Shown here piece after piece: positions 9,184 through 18,700 of a stretch of DNA of 64,000 nt (the stretch's first letter is position 1; each line of letters opens with the position of its first letter). Location of the stretch: NCBI RefSeq assembly GCF_001650915.1, contig NZ_LXYO01000033.1:1-64000 (forward strand), in the 5' to 3' direction. The notes below the pieces were generated by a model. That model was not told where the DNA came from and searched no databases. It saw only the letters and a program-made list of their open reading frames with translations. Position numbers and translations under genes: made by a program. Source of the stretch: Marinobacter sp. EhC06. GTDB taxonomy: Bacteria; Pseudomonadota; Gammaproteobacteria; Pseudomonadales; Oleiphilaceae.

Positions 9184-10304
9184 GCGGTGGCCTCCTGCCC
9201 GGTGGGTGTGTCGTTATCGGTTTTGGCTTTGCGGCGTTTCTGCAGCAGCCCGGCAATGCCCTTGGGCAGGAACACGGTTACCAACACAAACAGGCCGCCG
9301 AGGGCGAACAGCCAGGCGTCCGGCATGATGCCGGTGAACACGGTTTTGGCGTAGTTCACCAGGATGGCACCGATCACCGCACCGTAGAGCGTTGCCCGGC
9401 CACCAAGGGCCACCCACACCACGATCTCGATGGAGAACAGTGGCGAGAATTCACTGGGGTTGATGATTCCTACCTGAGGCACATACAGCGCCCCGGCCAC
9501 ACCCGCCAGCATGGCGGAAACCACAAACACGAACAGCTGCACCCGCTCCACCCGGTAACCCAGGAAACGGGTACGGGCCTCGGCATCCCGGCAGGCCACG
9601 CTCACCCGGCCCAGTTTGCTGGTTACGATGCCCCGGCAAATCACGTAGCCAATGGCCAGAGCAATGCCGGTGGCGATGAACAGCCCGAGGCGGGTGGCGT
9701 CGGTGCGCAGGTTGAAACCGAGAATGTCTTTGAAGTCGGTAAGGCCGTTGTTGCCGCCAAAGCCCATCTCGTTGCGGAAGAAGGCCAGCATCAGAGCGAA
9801 GGTGAGCGCCTGGGTGATGATGGAGAGGTATACCCCGGTTACCCGTGAGCGGAAAGCCAGGAAGCCGAACACCAGCGCCAGCAGGCCCGGGGCCAGCAGC
9901 ACCATGATGAAGGCAAACCAGGCCATTTCGAAGCCGTGCCAGAACCAGGGCAGCTCCAGCCAGTTCAGGAATACCATGAAGTCTGGCAGCACCGGGTCGC
10001 CATACACGCCCCGGTCGCCGATCTGGCGCATCAGGTACATGCCCATGGCATAGCCACCGAGGGCAAAGAAGGCGCCGTGGCCCAGGCTGAGGATACCGAG
10101 GTAGCCCCACACCAGGTCCACCGCCACCGCCAGCAGGGCATAACACAGGTATTTGCCCAGCAGGGTGACGGTAAAGGCGCTGACATGCAGGGCGCTGTCC
10201 TGGGGCATGAACAGGTGCAGGAAGGTCACCACCACCAGGGCCGCGAACAGTACACCCAGGAAAACTTGCGTGGATCGCTCTTGTAAGGGTCTTGTTAACC
10301 ACAT
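9180..10304 (-). CDS. urtC: Urea ABC transporter permease UrtC
   Basis: 374 residues, a LivM-type branched-chain permease with multiple membrane helices, the first at about residues 15-35. The motif LSLGHGAFFALGGYAMGMYL (about residues 72-91) is typical of LivM/UrtC proteins. It pairs with UrtB to form the channel. AGAAGGGAC precedes the ATG. A 192-bp gap holding a large inverted repeat separates it from urtB, the only substantial gap inside urtBCDE. Confidence 0.95.
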   Translation of the reverse strand: MWLTRPLQERSTQVFLGVLFAALVVVTFLHLFMPQDSALHVSAFTVTLLGKYLCYALLAVAVDLVWGYLGILSLGHGAFFALGGYAMGMYLMRQIGDRGVYGDPVLPDFMVFLNWLELPWFWHGFEMAWFAFIMVLLAPGLLALVFGFLAFRSRVTGVYLSIITQALTFALMLAFFRNEMGFGGNNGLTDFKDILGFNLRTDATRLGLFIATGIALAIGYVICRGIVTSKLGRVSVACRDAEARTRFLGYRVERVQLFVFVVSAMLAGVAGALYVPQVGIINPSEFSPLFSIEIVVWVALGGRATLYGAVIGAILVNYAKTVFTGIMPDAWLFALGGLFVLVTVFLPKGIAGLLQKRRKAKTDNDTPTGQEATA

Positions 10305-10308
10305 AACT

Positions 10309-10496
10309 GGTGTCCCTTCTGGCTAATTATTTGATTCACTGAGCCTCTGAACGCCTTGAGAGCAAGGCGCAGTGGCGAAGGTTTGGTGGTTCCAAATCGA
10401 GGCGCTGCAACGCGGCTATCGAGGCGTTCAGAGGCTCCCGAAGGGCGAGGCGCACGCGCCTCGCAGTGGATTAAAGAATTGGCTAGACGGGACACC
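10309..10496. repeat. Nested imperfect inverted-repeat element between urtB and urtC
   Basis: The outer arms 10309-10341 and 10464-10496 match at 27 of 33 positions as inverted repeats (GGTGTCCC at both ends). The inner arms 10341-10356 and 10422-10437 are a perfect 16-bp inverted repeat (GAGCCTCTGAACGCCT). The right half also carries its own small hairpin (CGAGGCGC..GCGCCTCG, about 10446-10463). The element fills the whole urtB-urtC gap and has no coding potential. It resembles a MITE or palindromic repeat and could fold into a long hairpin in the urt transcript. Confidence 0.7.
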
Positions 10497-12095
10497 CTAG
10501 CCCTCCGCAGCCCGGCCTTTCTGGGGGAAGAGCCCCTTCGGCCGTTTCTGGATAAACAGGATGATGAACACCAACACGATGATCTTGGCGAGTACGGCAC
10601 CGGCCCAGGGTTCGAGCAGCTGGTTGATGGTGCCCAGGGAGAGCCCGGCAATGAGGGTGCCCCAGAGATTACCCACGCCGCCGAACACCACCACCATGAA
10701 CGAGTCGATGATGTAGTTCTGGCCCAGGTTGGGGCCCACGTTGGTGAGCTGGGACAGCGCCACCCCGGCCAGGCCGGCAACGCCGGAGCCCAGGGCGAAG
10801 GTCATGATGTCTACCCGGGTGGCGCGGATGCCCATGGAACGGGCCATGGCGCGGTTCTGGGTAACGGCGCGCACTTCCAGGCCCAGGCGGGTCTTGCGCA
10901 TGATCAGCATCAGGCCCGCGAACACAATCAGTGCGAACGCGAGCACGTACAGGCGGTTCAGTGTGAGCGAAAGCGCGTCGTTGATCACCAGGGAGCCGCT
11001 CATCCAGTCCGGGGTTACCACGGTGCGGTTCTGGGGAGAGATCACGGTGCGCACCAGCTGCTGCAGGATCAGGCTGATGCCGAAGGTGGCCAGCAGGGTT
11101 TCCAGAGGGCGGCCTTTCAGGTACTGGATCACACTGCGCTCGATGATGATGCCGGCGGTGGCGGCAACCATGAAGCCGGCGGGAATCGAGAGAATCAATG
11201 CCAGGCCAGGCTGGCCGGGGAAGAGTTGCTGCATGCCCCAGGTGGTGTAGGCACCCAGCATGATCAGTTCGCCGTGGGCCATGTTGATCACGCCCATCAC
11301 GCCAAAGGTGATGGCCAGGCCGATGGCGGCGAGCACCAGAACCGAACCCAGGGAGAGCCCGAAATACAGGGTCTCGGCGGCGCGGTTCAGTTTGAGTTTC
11401 TGTTCGATGCTTTCCAGGGCTTTGGTGGCGCTTGCCGCCAGTTCCTGGTTATCGCTGCGGGCCGCTTCGTTCAGGGCGGCGCGGGCGCGCGGGTGCAGGC
11501 TGCCAGCAAGCACATCCACCGCCTCCAGGTTGCCCTCGCCTACCCGGTAGATGGCCAGGGCCTCTTCAATGCGATTGCGCACGGCGGCGTTTTCTTCTTG
11601 CTCCAGCCGCGCTTCCAGGGGCGCAACCAGCGAGGCATCCACTTTGCCCATCATGTCCTGTGCGGACGCTTCACGCACATCCGGGTCTTTGGCATTCAGG
11701 TCCAGCATGGCAAGTATGCCTTCAAGCTGTCCCCGTATGCGGTTGTTGATGGCGACTCTGTCCAGCTCTCGGCGGGACATTTCACCCATGTTCTCTCCGG
11801 TCAGCGGGTCGGCGATTTCCCAGTCCCTGCCCCGGTTATTCAGTACCAGTACCACCTGCCCGGTGTCTTTTACCCGGCTCAGGCGGTTGTTTCCGTAGGC
11901 TTCGAGCCAGCCCCTGGCTCTTTCATCACCGCTGCTGACGATGGCGTTCACCGCCTCTTCCACTTTGCTCGCTGGCGCGTCTGCCAGGTTGATCAGCAGA
12001 GCCTTGCCAGGGTCGTCTTCCTGCGCCGTTGCGGGCAGCGACAACAGGCAAACCAGGGCGATAAGCAGCAATGTGAGCGATCGGCAGATGCTCAT
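10497..12095 (-). CDS. urtB: Urea ABC transporter permease UrtB
   Basis: 532 residues. I chose the ATG at 12095 over the upstream ATG at 12149 because it has AGGA 8 nt ahead and opens with a clear signal peptide (about 24 residues, ending PATAQ). Residues ~25-220 are a soluble, helix-rich, presumably periplasmic domain; the rest is a LivH-type permease with about eight membrane helices, including GVINMAHGELIMLGAY. The extra N-terminal domain is usual for proteobacterial UrtB. It follows urtA by 98 bp. Confidence 0.93.
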   Translation of the reverse strand: MSICRSLTLLLIALVCLLSLPATAQEDDPGKALLINLADAPASKVEEAVNAIVSSGDERARGWLEAYGNNRLSRVKDTGQVVLVLNNRGRDWEIADPLTGENMGEMSRRELDRVAINNRIRGQLEGILAMLDLNAKDPDVREASAQDMMGKVDASLVAPLEARLEQEENAAVRNRIEEALAIYRVGEGNLEAVDVLAGSLHPRARAALNEAARSDNQELAASATKALESIEQKLKLNRAAETLYFGLSLGSVLVLAAIGLAITFGVMGVINMAHGELIMLGAYTTWGMQQLFPGQPGLALILSIPAGFMVAATAGIIIERSVIQYLKGRPLETLLATFGISLILQQLVRTVISPQNRTVVTPDWMSGSLVINDALSLTLNRLYVLAFALIVFAGLMLIMRKTRLGLEVRAVTQNRAMARSMGIRATRVDIMTFALGSGVAGLAGVALSQLTNVGPNLGQNYIIDSFMVVVFGGVGNLWGTLIAGLSLGTINQLLEPWAGAVLAKIIVLVFIILFIQKRPKGLFPQKGRAAEG

Positions 12096-12193
12096 GAGTG
12101 TGTCCTGTCTGTTGAAAGCGTGGTGCGGGGTGGCAACCGGAGGCAGCATCGCTACCCCCGGGTTGCCTGTATTGCGATGTCGGTTGCTGTGCC

Positions 12194-13501
12194 TTATTCG
12201 TCAGCAGCCGCCATTTCACCGGCAGACGCACCACAGGTGCCGGTTGCGGTGTTGAAGGTTCCGCAGAACATGGGCTTGCGCCAGTCGGCGATCATGTCCC
12301 GTGAGCCCGGCAGGTAGTCAGACCAGGCATCGCCAGCAACCAGAGACGGGGTCTCCCAGACCACGGAGAACTGGCCGTTGTCCTGGATCTCGCCAATCAA
12401 TACCGGCTTGGTGATGTGGTGGTTGGGCATCATGGCAGCGTAGCCACCAGTGAGGTTGGGTACGGTTACGCCGATGATGGCGTCTTTTACCGCGTCAACA
12501 TCTGTGGTGCCGGCTTTCTTGACCGCTTCCACGTACATGTTGAAGCCGATGTAGTGGGCTTCCATCGGGTCGTTGGTTACCGCTTGCTCGTTGCCAGTGT
12601 GCTCGATCCACTGGTCGATGAAGTCGTAGTTGGCGTCGTTATCCACGCTCATGAAGTAGTTCCAGGCGGCCAGGTGGCCAACCAGCGGGGCGGTATCGAT
12701 ACCGGAGAGTTCCTGCTCACCCACGGAGAAAGCAACAACCGGGATATCGGAGGCAGCGATGCCCTGGTTACCCAGTTCCCGGTAGAAGGGCACGTTGGCG
12801 TCACCGTTGATGGTGGAAACCACGGCGGTCTTCTTACCGGCGGAACCGAAGCGCTTGATGTCAGAGACGATGTTCTGCCAGTCGGAGTGACCGAAAGGCG
12901 TGTAGTTGATCATGATGTCTTCCTTGGCCACACCCATGTCCATCAGGTAGGTCTCAAGGATCTTGTTGGTGGTACGCGGGTAAACGTAGTCAGTACCCGC
13001 CAGTACCCAGCGCTCCACGCCAATTTCATTCATCAGGTAGTTCACCGCAGGAATCGCCTGCTGGTTGGGCGCAGCGCCGGTGTAGAAGACGTTTTCGGAG
13101 GATTCCTCACCCTCGTACTGAACCGGGTAAAACAGAAGGCCGTTCAGCTCTTCCACCACCGGCAGTACGGATTTACGGGAAACCGAGGTCCAGTTACCGA
13201 AGATCACGTCGACTTTTTCCTGGGCCAGAAGCTCCCGGGCTTTCTCGGCGAACAGCGGCCAGTTGGAAGCCGGGTCCACAACAACCGCTTCCATCTGGCG
13301 ACCCAGTACACCGCCCTTGGCGTTCTGTTGCTCGATCAGCATTTCAACGGTGTCTTTCAGAACGGTTTCGCTGATGGCCATGGTGCCGGAGAGGCTGTGC
13401 AGGATGCCCACCTTGATGGGGTCTTCCGCGGCTACGGAATTGAAAGAGATGGAAAGTGCGAGTGCAGAGAGGCCCAGTTTCACGTGTTTTTTGAGGCTCA
13501 T
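12194..13501 (-). CDS. urtA: Urea ABC transporter substrate-binding protein UrtA
   Basis: 435 residues. The start at 13501 has AAAAGGA 8 nt upstream and begins with a signal peptide (MSLKKHVKLGLSALALSISF, cut near VAA-ED); the frame is open for 32 more codons upstream but without a good site. The mature part is a type I periplasmic binding protein of the urea/short-chain amide family (KVGILHSLSGTMAISE, LLFYPVQYEGEESS). It captures urea in the periplasm for UrtBC. First gene of urtABCDE; its promoter is shared with the divergent urea amidolyase genes. Confidence 0.95.
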   Translation of the reverse strand: MSLKKHVKLGLSALALSISFNSVAAEDPIKVGILHSLSGTMAISETVLKDTVEMLIEQQNAKGGVLGRQMEAVVVDPASNWPLFAEKARELLAQEKVDVIFGNWTSVSRKSVLPVVEELNGLLFYPVQYEGEESSENVFYTGAAPNQQAIPAVNYLMNEIGVERWVLAGTDYVYPRTTNKILETYLMDMGVAKEDIMINYTPFGHSDWQNIVSDIKRFGSAGKKTAVVSTINGDANVPFYRELGNQGIAASDIPVVAFSVGEQELSGIDTAPLVGHLAAWNYFMSVDNDANYDFIDQWIEHTGNEQAVTNDPMEAHYIGFNMYVEAVKKAGTTDVDAVKDAIIGVTVPNLTGGYAAMMPNHHITKPVLIGEIQDNGQFSVVWETPSLVAGDAWSDYLPGSRDMIADWRKPMFCGTFNTATGTCGASAGEMAAADE

Positions 13502-13596
13502 GTTGTGCGTCCTTTTCTTTAGTTGGGTCTTGGGTTCGAGGTTGCAGTTCGTCTTGAAACGCACAGGAGCCACTGCATCTGCTGTTCCACATTCCA

Positions 13597-13610
13597 TGTA
13601 TATCGATACA
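13597..13610. promoter_or_regulatory. Possible regulator site TGTAT-N4-ATACA
   Basis: An inverted repeat (TGTATATCGATACA) in the urtA/allophanate hydrolase divergent region, close in form to the two GTATAC palindromes nearby. It may be a third operator for the same regulator. Confidence 0.4.
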
Positions 13611-13624
13611 AAACAAACAGTTAT

Positions 13625-13636
13625 CTAGTATACAAG
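13625..13636. promoter_or_regulatory. GTATAC palindrome, candidate GntR operator 1
   Basis: CTAGTATACAAG is a near-perfect palindrome of the type bound by FadR-subfamily GntR regulators (TNGT..ACNA). It lies 124 bp upstream of urtA. The likely regulator is the GntR protein encoded after urea carboxylase. Confidence 0.5.
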
Positions 13637-13823
13637 CCGAACCCGAGCTGCCACGGAGCCATCAACACCCCGCCAAACCCCTGTTTTACCGTTCAGTTTT
13701 GGTGCGCCCGCACCGGCCTTGGGCGCCCTGCGCCGGAGCACTTCTGAGCCAGAAATCACTAACCACCTGTTTTTAAAGATTTATCCAGAATTTTTCGCAA
13801 ATGGCACAGGCATTGCCATTCCA

Positions 13824-13835
13824 CATGTATACAAG
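13824..13835. promoter_or_regulatory. GTATAC palindrome, candidate GntR operator 2
   Basis: CATGTATACAAG shares the GTATACAAG half with the site at 13625. It lies 25 bp before the allophanate hydrolase start codon, a position suited to control of the plus-strand operon. Confidence 0.5.
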
Positions 13836-13860
13836 TTGATAACGCACATGAGGACGACCA

Positions 13861-15696
13861 ATGCCTTCAACACTCGGATGGACCATAAAGGACTGGCAGA
13901 ACGCCTATAGAGAAGGCGCTTCGCCCGCGTCATTGCTGGATGAGTTACTGACGGGGCTGGATACCACAGACGTGGCCTGGATTTCCCTGCTGGATGGCGA
14001 CGGCCTGGCCGCCGCCCTGGTTGAACTGGAACAGACCCTGGAAGCCGCCGGCGGCGACAAGGCCGCGCTGCCGCTCTATGGCGTTCCGTTCGCGGCGAAA
14101 GACAACATTGATGCGAAGGGCCTCGAAACCACCGCTGCCTGCCCGGCTTTCGCCTATAGCCCGGAAGAAGACGCCACCACCATTGCACGCCTGAAGGCCG
14201 CCGGCGCGGTAGTAATTGGCAAGACCAACCTGGACCAGTTTGCCACCGGCCTGGTGGGTACCCGCTCGCCCTATGGAGCCGTGCCCAACAGCTTCAAGCC
14301 GGATGTGGTCAGCGGCGGCTCCAGTTCCGGCTCGGCTTCGGTGGTGGCCCGGGGCCTGGTGCCGTTTTCCCTGGGCACCGACACCGCCGGCTCCGGCCGG
14401 GTACCGGCCGGGCTGAATAACCTGGTGGGGCTGAAGCCCACCAAAGGTCAGTTCAGTATTCGCGGCGTGGTGCCGGCCTGTCGTTCACTGGATTGCGTCT
14501 CCATCTTTGCGCTTACCGTTAACGATGCCGGGCTGGTATCGGATGTGATGACCGGTTTCGACGCCGGCGATGCGTTCTCCCGCAAGGCGCCTTACGCCCT
14601 GCCCCTGGACGGCCCCGCCCTTCGTCGCCCCGGCCCGATCAGGCGGCTCGCCATTCCAGAACATCCGCAGTGGTTCGGTGACCAGCAGGCGGAAGCGGCC
14701 TGGAACACCGCCATCAGCCGGTGGCGCGAGCTGGATGTTGAGCTGGTTCCCATGGATTTCGGCCCCATGCTGGAACTGGCGGCGCTGCTCTATGAGGGCC
14801 CCTGGGTGGCCGAGCGCCACGCCGCCGTGGAAGCGTTCATGGCCAGCCACGCCGATGATATGAACCCGGTGGTTAAAGGCATTATCAGCAACGCCGGCAA
14901 GTTCAGCGCCACGGATACCTTCAAGGCCCAGTACCGCAAGGAGGAGCTGCAACGCCAGATCGATGAACTGCTGGTCGATGTGGATGCCCTGCTGGTACCC
15001 ACTGCACCGACCGCACCCACCATTGAAGCGGTCAACGCCGACCCGGTTACCCTCAACAGCGAACTGGGCACCTACACCAATTTCGTGAACCTGGCGGACA
15101 TGAGCGCCCTGGCGACCCCCGCCGGCTTCCGGGACGACGGCCTGCCTTTTGGCGTAACGCTGATCAGCGGCGCCTGGAAAGACACCGAACTGCAGCACCT
15201 GGCCTGCCAGTGGCTGAACGCCCACCCGACGCCCCTGGGCGCCACCGATAAAGACCGCCCGGAAGAAACCCCGGGCGCAGTCATTTCAACGCCCACGGTT
15301 CAGGTGGCGGTGGTTGGCGCTCACCTCAGCGGCATGCCCCTGAACACCCAGCTCACCGAGCGCTTCTCGGTGCTGCTGGAGCAAACCACCACCTCCGCCA
15401 ATTACCGGCTCTACGCCCTGCCCAACACCACACCGCCAAAACCCGGCCTGAAACGGGTAGCAGCGGGCGAAGGCGAGCAAATCATCGTGGAAGTGTGGGA
15501 AATGCCCGCCTCGGCCTTCGGCTCCTTTGTGGATCTGATTCCCGCGCCCCTGGGCATCGGCAACGTGGAACTGGCCGATGGCCGCTGGGTAAACGGTTTT
15601 ATCTGTGAGGGCTACGGCTTCGACGGCGCCCGGGATGTTACCGAATTCGGCGGCTGGCGCGCCTACATCACCGCTCTTAAATCCGGCACGGCATAA
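13861..15696 (+). CDS. atzF: Allophanate hydrolase
   Basis: 611 residues. The first ~440 residues are an amidase-signature domain with the Ser-cisSer-Lys triad visible: K80 in FAAKDNID, S154-S155 in SGGSSSGSA and S178 in GTDTAGSGR. The C-terminal domain (about 460-611) is the one found in full-length allophanate hydrolases. It converts allophanate to ammonia and CO2, completing ATP-dependent urea breakdown. AGGA precedes the ATG. The gene is 14 bp before urea carboxylase and divergent from urtABCDE, so uptake and breakdown sit around one control region. Confidence 0.95.
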   Translation: MPSTLGWTIKDWQNAYREGASPASLLDELLTGLDTTDVAWISLLDGDGLAAALVELEQTLEAAGGDKAALPLYGVPFAAKDNIDAKGLETTAACPAFAYSPEEDATTIARLKAAGAVVIGKTNLDQFATGLVGTRSPYGAVPNSFKPDVVSGGSSSGSASVVARGLVPFSLGTDTAGSGRVPAGLNNLVGLKPTKGQFSIRGVVPACRSLDCVSIFALTVNDAGLVSDVMTGFDAGDAFSRKAPYALPLDGPALRRPGPIRRLAIPEHPQWFGDQQAEAAWNTAISRWRELDVELVPMDFGPMLELAALLYEGPWVAERHAAVEAFMASHADDMNPVVKGIISNAGKFSATDTFKAQYRKEELQRQIDELLVDVDALLVPTAPTAPTIEAVNADPVTLNSELGTYTNFVNLADMSALATPAGFRDDGLPFGVTLISGAWKDTELQHLACQWLNAHPTPLGATDKDRPEETPGAVISTPTVQVAVVGAHLSGMPLNTQLTERFSVLLEQTTTSANYRLYALPNTTPPKPGLKRVAAGEGEQIIVEVWEMPASAFGSFVDLIPAPLGIGNVELADGRWVNGFICEGYGFDGARDVTEFGGWRAYITALKSGTA

Positions 15697-15710
15697 GGAG
15701 AACCGCCATC

Positions 15711-18700
15711 ATGTTTAGCAAAGTACTGATCGCCAACCGAGGCGAAATCGCGGTCCGCACTATTCGCACCCTCAAGGCCATGGGCGTTGGCAGTGTTGCT
15801 GTCTATTCCCACCAGGATCGCCATAGCCTGCATGTAACCCTGGCCGATGAATCGGTAGCCCTGACCGGAAACGGCGCCAGCGAAACCTACCTGGACAAGG
15901 CCCAGATTCTGGCGGCCGCGAAGCACACCGGCGCCGAGGCGATTATTCCGGGGTATGGCTTTCTCTCCGAAAACGCCGACTTCGCCGAGGCCTGCGAGGC
16001 CGATGGCATTGCCTTTATTGGCCCCACGCCCGACCAGATGCGCGAGTTCGGGCTGAAGCACCGGGCCCGGGAACTGGCGGAAGCCGCCGGTGTGCCCCTG
16101 GCGCCCGGCAGCGGCCTGCTGGAAAGCCTGGACGAAGCCCTGCAAACCGCCGACCGGCTGGGCTACCCGGTGATGCTGAAAAGCACCGCCGGCGGTGGTG
16201 GTATCGGCCTGACCCGCTGCAACAGCGAAAGCGAACTGCGGGACGCCTTTGAAACCGTGCGTCGCCAGGGCCAGAGCTTCTTTAATGACAGCGGTGTGTT
16301 CCTGGAGCGTTTCATCGCCCGGGCCCGCCATGTGGAAGTGCAGATGTTCGGTGACGGCGCAGGCAATGTGGTGGCCCTGGGCGAACGGGATTGTTCCCTG
16401 CAGCGCCGGAACCAGAAAGTGGTGGAGGAAACCCCGGCGCCGAACCTGCCGGCCGCCACCCGCCAGAAGATGCTGGATGCCGCCGTCTCCCTCGGCCAGT
16501 CGGTGAGTTACCGCTCCGCCGGCACCGTGGAATACATCTACGACGCCGACCGGGACGAGTTCTACTTCCTGGAAGTAAATACCCGCTTACAGGTTGAGCA
16601 CCCGGTGACCGAGTCTGTCACTGGTCTGGACCTGATCGAATGGATGCTGAAGATCGCCGCCGGCGAAAGCCCGGACCTGGCCGGTTTCGAGCCGGAACTG
16701 AACGGCGCCTCCATGGAAGTGCGCATTTATGCCGAGGATCCCCTCAAGGACTTCCAGCCCTCCCCCGGTGAACTGACTGACGTGCACTGGCCGGAAGACG
16801 ATGTTCGGGTGGATACCTGGGTGGAAAACGGCAGCGAAGTGTCCGCCCACTACGACCCGATGATTGCCAAGCTGATTGTGCACGGCAAAGACCGGCACGA
16901 CGCCCTGGCCAAACTGAAAGCCGCCCTGGCGGAAACCCGGTTGATGGGCATTGCCACCAACCTGGATTACCTGCGCCAGGTGGTGGCCCAGCAGAGCTTT
17001 GCCGATGGCATTGTCTCCACCCGGGCACTGGAGAGCTTCGAGTTCAAACCCTCCGTGGCCGAGGTCGTCAAACCCGGCACCTACACCACAGTGCAGGATT
17101 ACCCTGGCCGCGTGGGCTACTGGAACATCGGCGTGCCGCCCAGTGGCCCCATGGATGACTACGCCTTCCGGATTGCCAACCGCATCGTCGGCAACCACAG
17201 CGAGGCCGCCGGCCTGGAAGCCACCCTGATTGGCCCCAGCCTGAAGTTCCACAAGGACTCGGTCGTCGCCCTGACCGGTGCCCTTACCGAAGCCACTCTC
17301 GATGACAAGCCGGTGGAATTCTGGAAACCCATCACCGTGAAAGCCGGCCAGGTTCTGGCGGTGGGCAAGGCGATCAAGGGCTGTCGCACCTACCTCGCCG
17401 TGCGCGGTGGCTTTGATGTACCGGTTTATCTGGGCAGCCGCTCCACCTTCGCCCTGGGCCAGTTCGGCGGCCACGGTGGCCGGCCCCTGCGCCCAGGCGA
17501 TATGCTCGGCATCAGCCAGATCAACCTGCCGGCCTGCACCACCACGGCACCGACACACGATCCCGCCCCGGCGGACCCGGACCTGATTCCGGACTATCCG
17601 GACCACTGGGAGATCGGAGTGCTCTATGGCCCCCATGGTGCGCCGGATTTCTTCACCGAAAAGTCCATCGAGAAGTTCTTCGAGCAGGACTGGGAAGTGC
17701 ACTACAACTCCAACCGCCTGGGCATCCGCCTGAACGGCCCCAAGCCGGAGTTTACCCGGGCCGACGGCGGCGAAGCGGGCCTGCACCCCTCCAACATCCA
17801 CGACTGCGAATACGCCATCGGCTCCATCAACTTCACCGGCGACATGCCCGTGATCCTCACCAAGGATGGCCCCAGCCTGGGCGGCTTCGTGTGCCCGGTG
17901 ACCATTGCCAAGGCAGAGCTGTGGAAAGTCGGCCAGGTGAAACCCGGCGACACGATTCGCTTTGTGGCCATTGATAACGACACCGCCGTGGCACTCTCCG
18001 AACGCCAGGAACTGGCTATCAAGAGCCTGATGGCACCGCCGATGGTGGATCTGGTGAAGCCGGACCTGGCTCCGGTAAACGACCTTTCCGCGACGATCCT
18101 GGCCCATCTGGAAGAAACCGACGGCCGCCCGGAAGTGACCTACCGGCAGGCGGGCGACCAGTACATCCTGCTGGAATACGGCCCCAACGTGATGAACCTG
18201 GGCTTCCGCCTGCGCATTCACGCCCTGATGGAAGCCATCGCCGACGTGCAACCCAACGGCCTACTGGAACTCTCGCCCGGCGTGCGCTCGTTGCAGCTCC
18301 GGTACGACGCCCGCATCCTGCCCCAGGCGGCGCTGATGGAGTACCTGCTGGACCTGGAAGCCACCCTGCCGCCCACGGATGAACTGAAAGTCCGCAGCCG
18401 GGTGATTCACCTGCCCATGGCCTTCGAAGACAGCGCCACCCTCGAAGCGGTGGATAAATACCGCCAGTCCGTGCGTGATACCGCCCCCTGGCTGCCCAAC
18501 AACGTGGACTTCATGCAACGCATCAACGGCCTGCCCAGCCGCGAGGCCGTCCGCGACATCCTGTTCTCGGCCCGCTATCTGGTGCTGGGCCTGGGCGACG
18601 TCTATCTCGGCGCCCCCTGCGCTGTTCCGCTGGACCCACGGCACCGAATGCTCACCTCCAAATACAACCCGGCCCGGACCTACACCGCGGAGGGCACCGT

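Noticed and set aside
10356..12317. A 653-codon open frame antisense to urtB.
   Set aside because: It is a shadow of GC-rich urtB: composition is odd (rich in His, Gly, Gln), there is no ribosome site, and the urtB frame has clear family motifs.
13502..13860. Guanidine (ykkC or mini-ykkC) riboswitch before the carboxylase operon.
   Set aside because: No paired ACGR-loop hairpins or ykkC core are visible in either direction.
16587..18251. A 554-codon open frame antisense to urea carboxylase.
   Set aside because: It is a shadow frame in high-GC coding DNA. The sense frame is a complete known enzyme.
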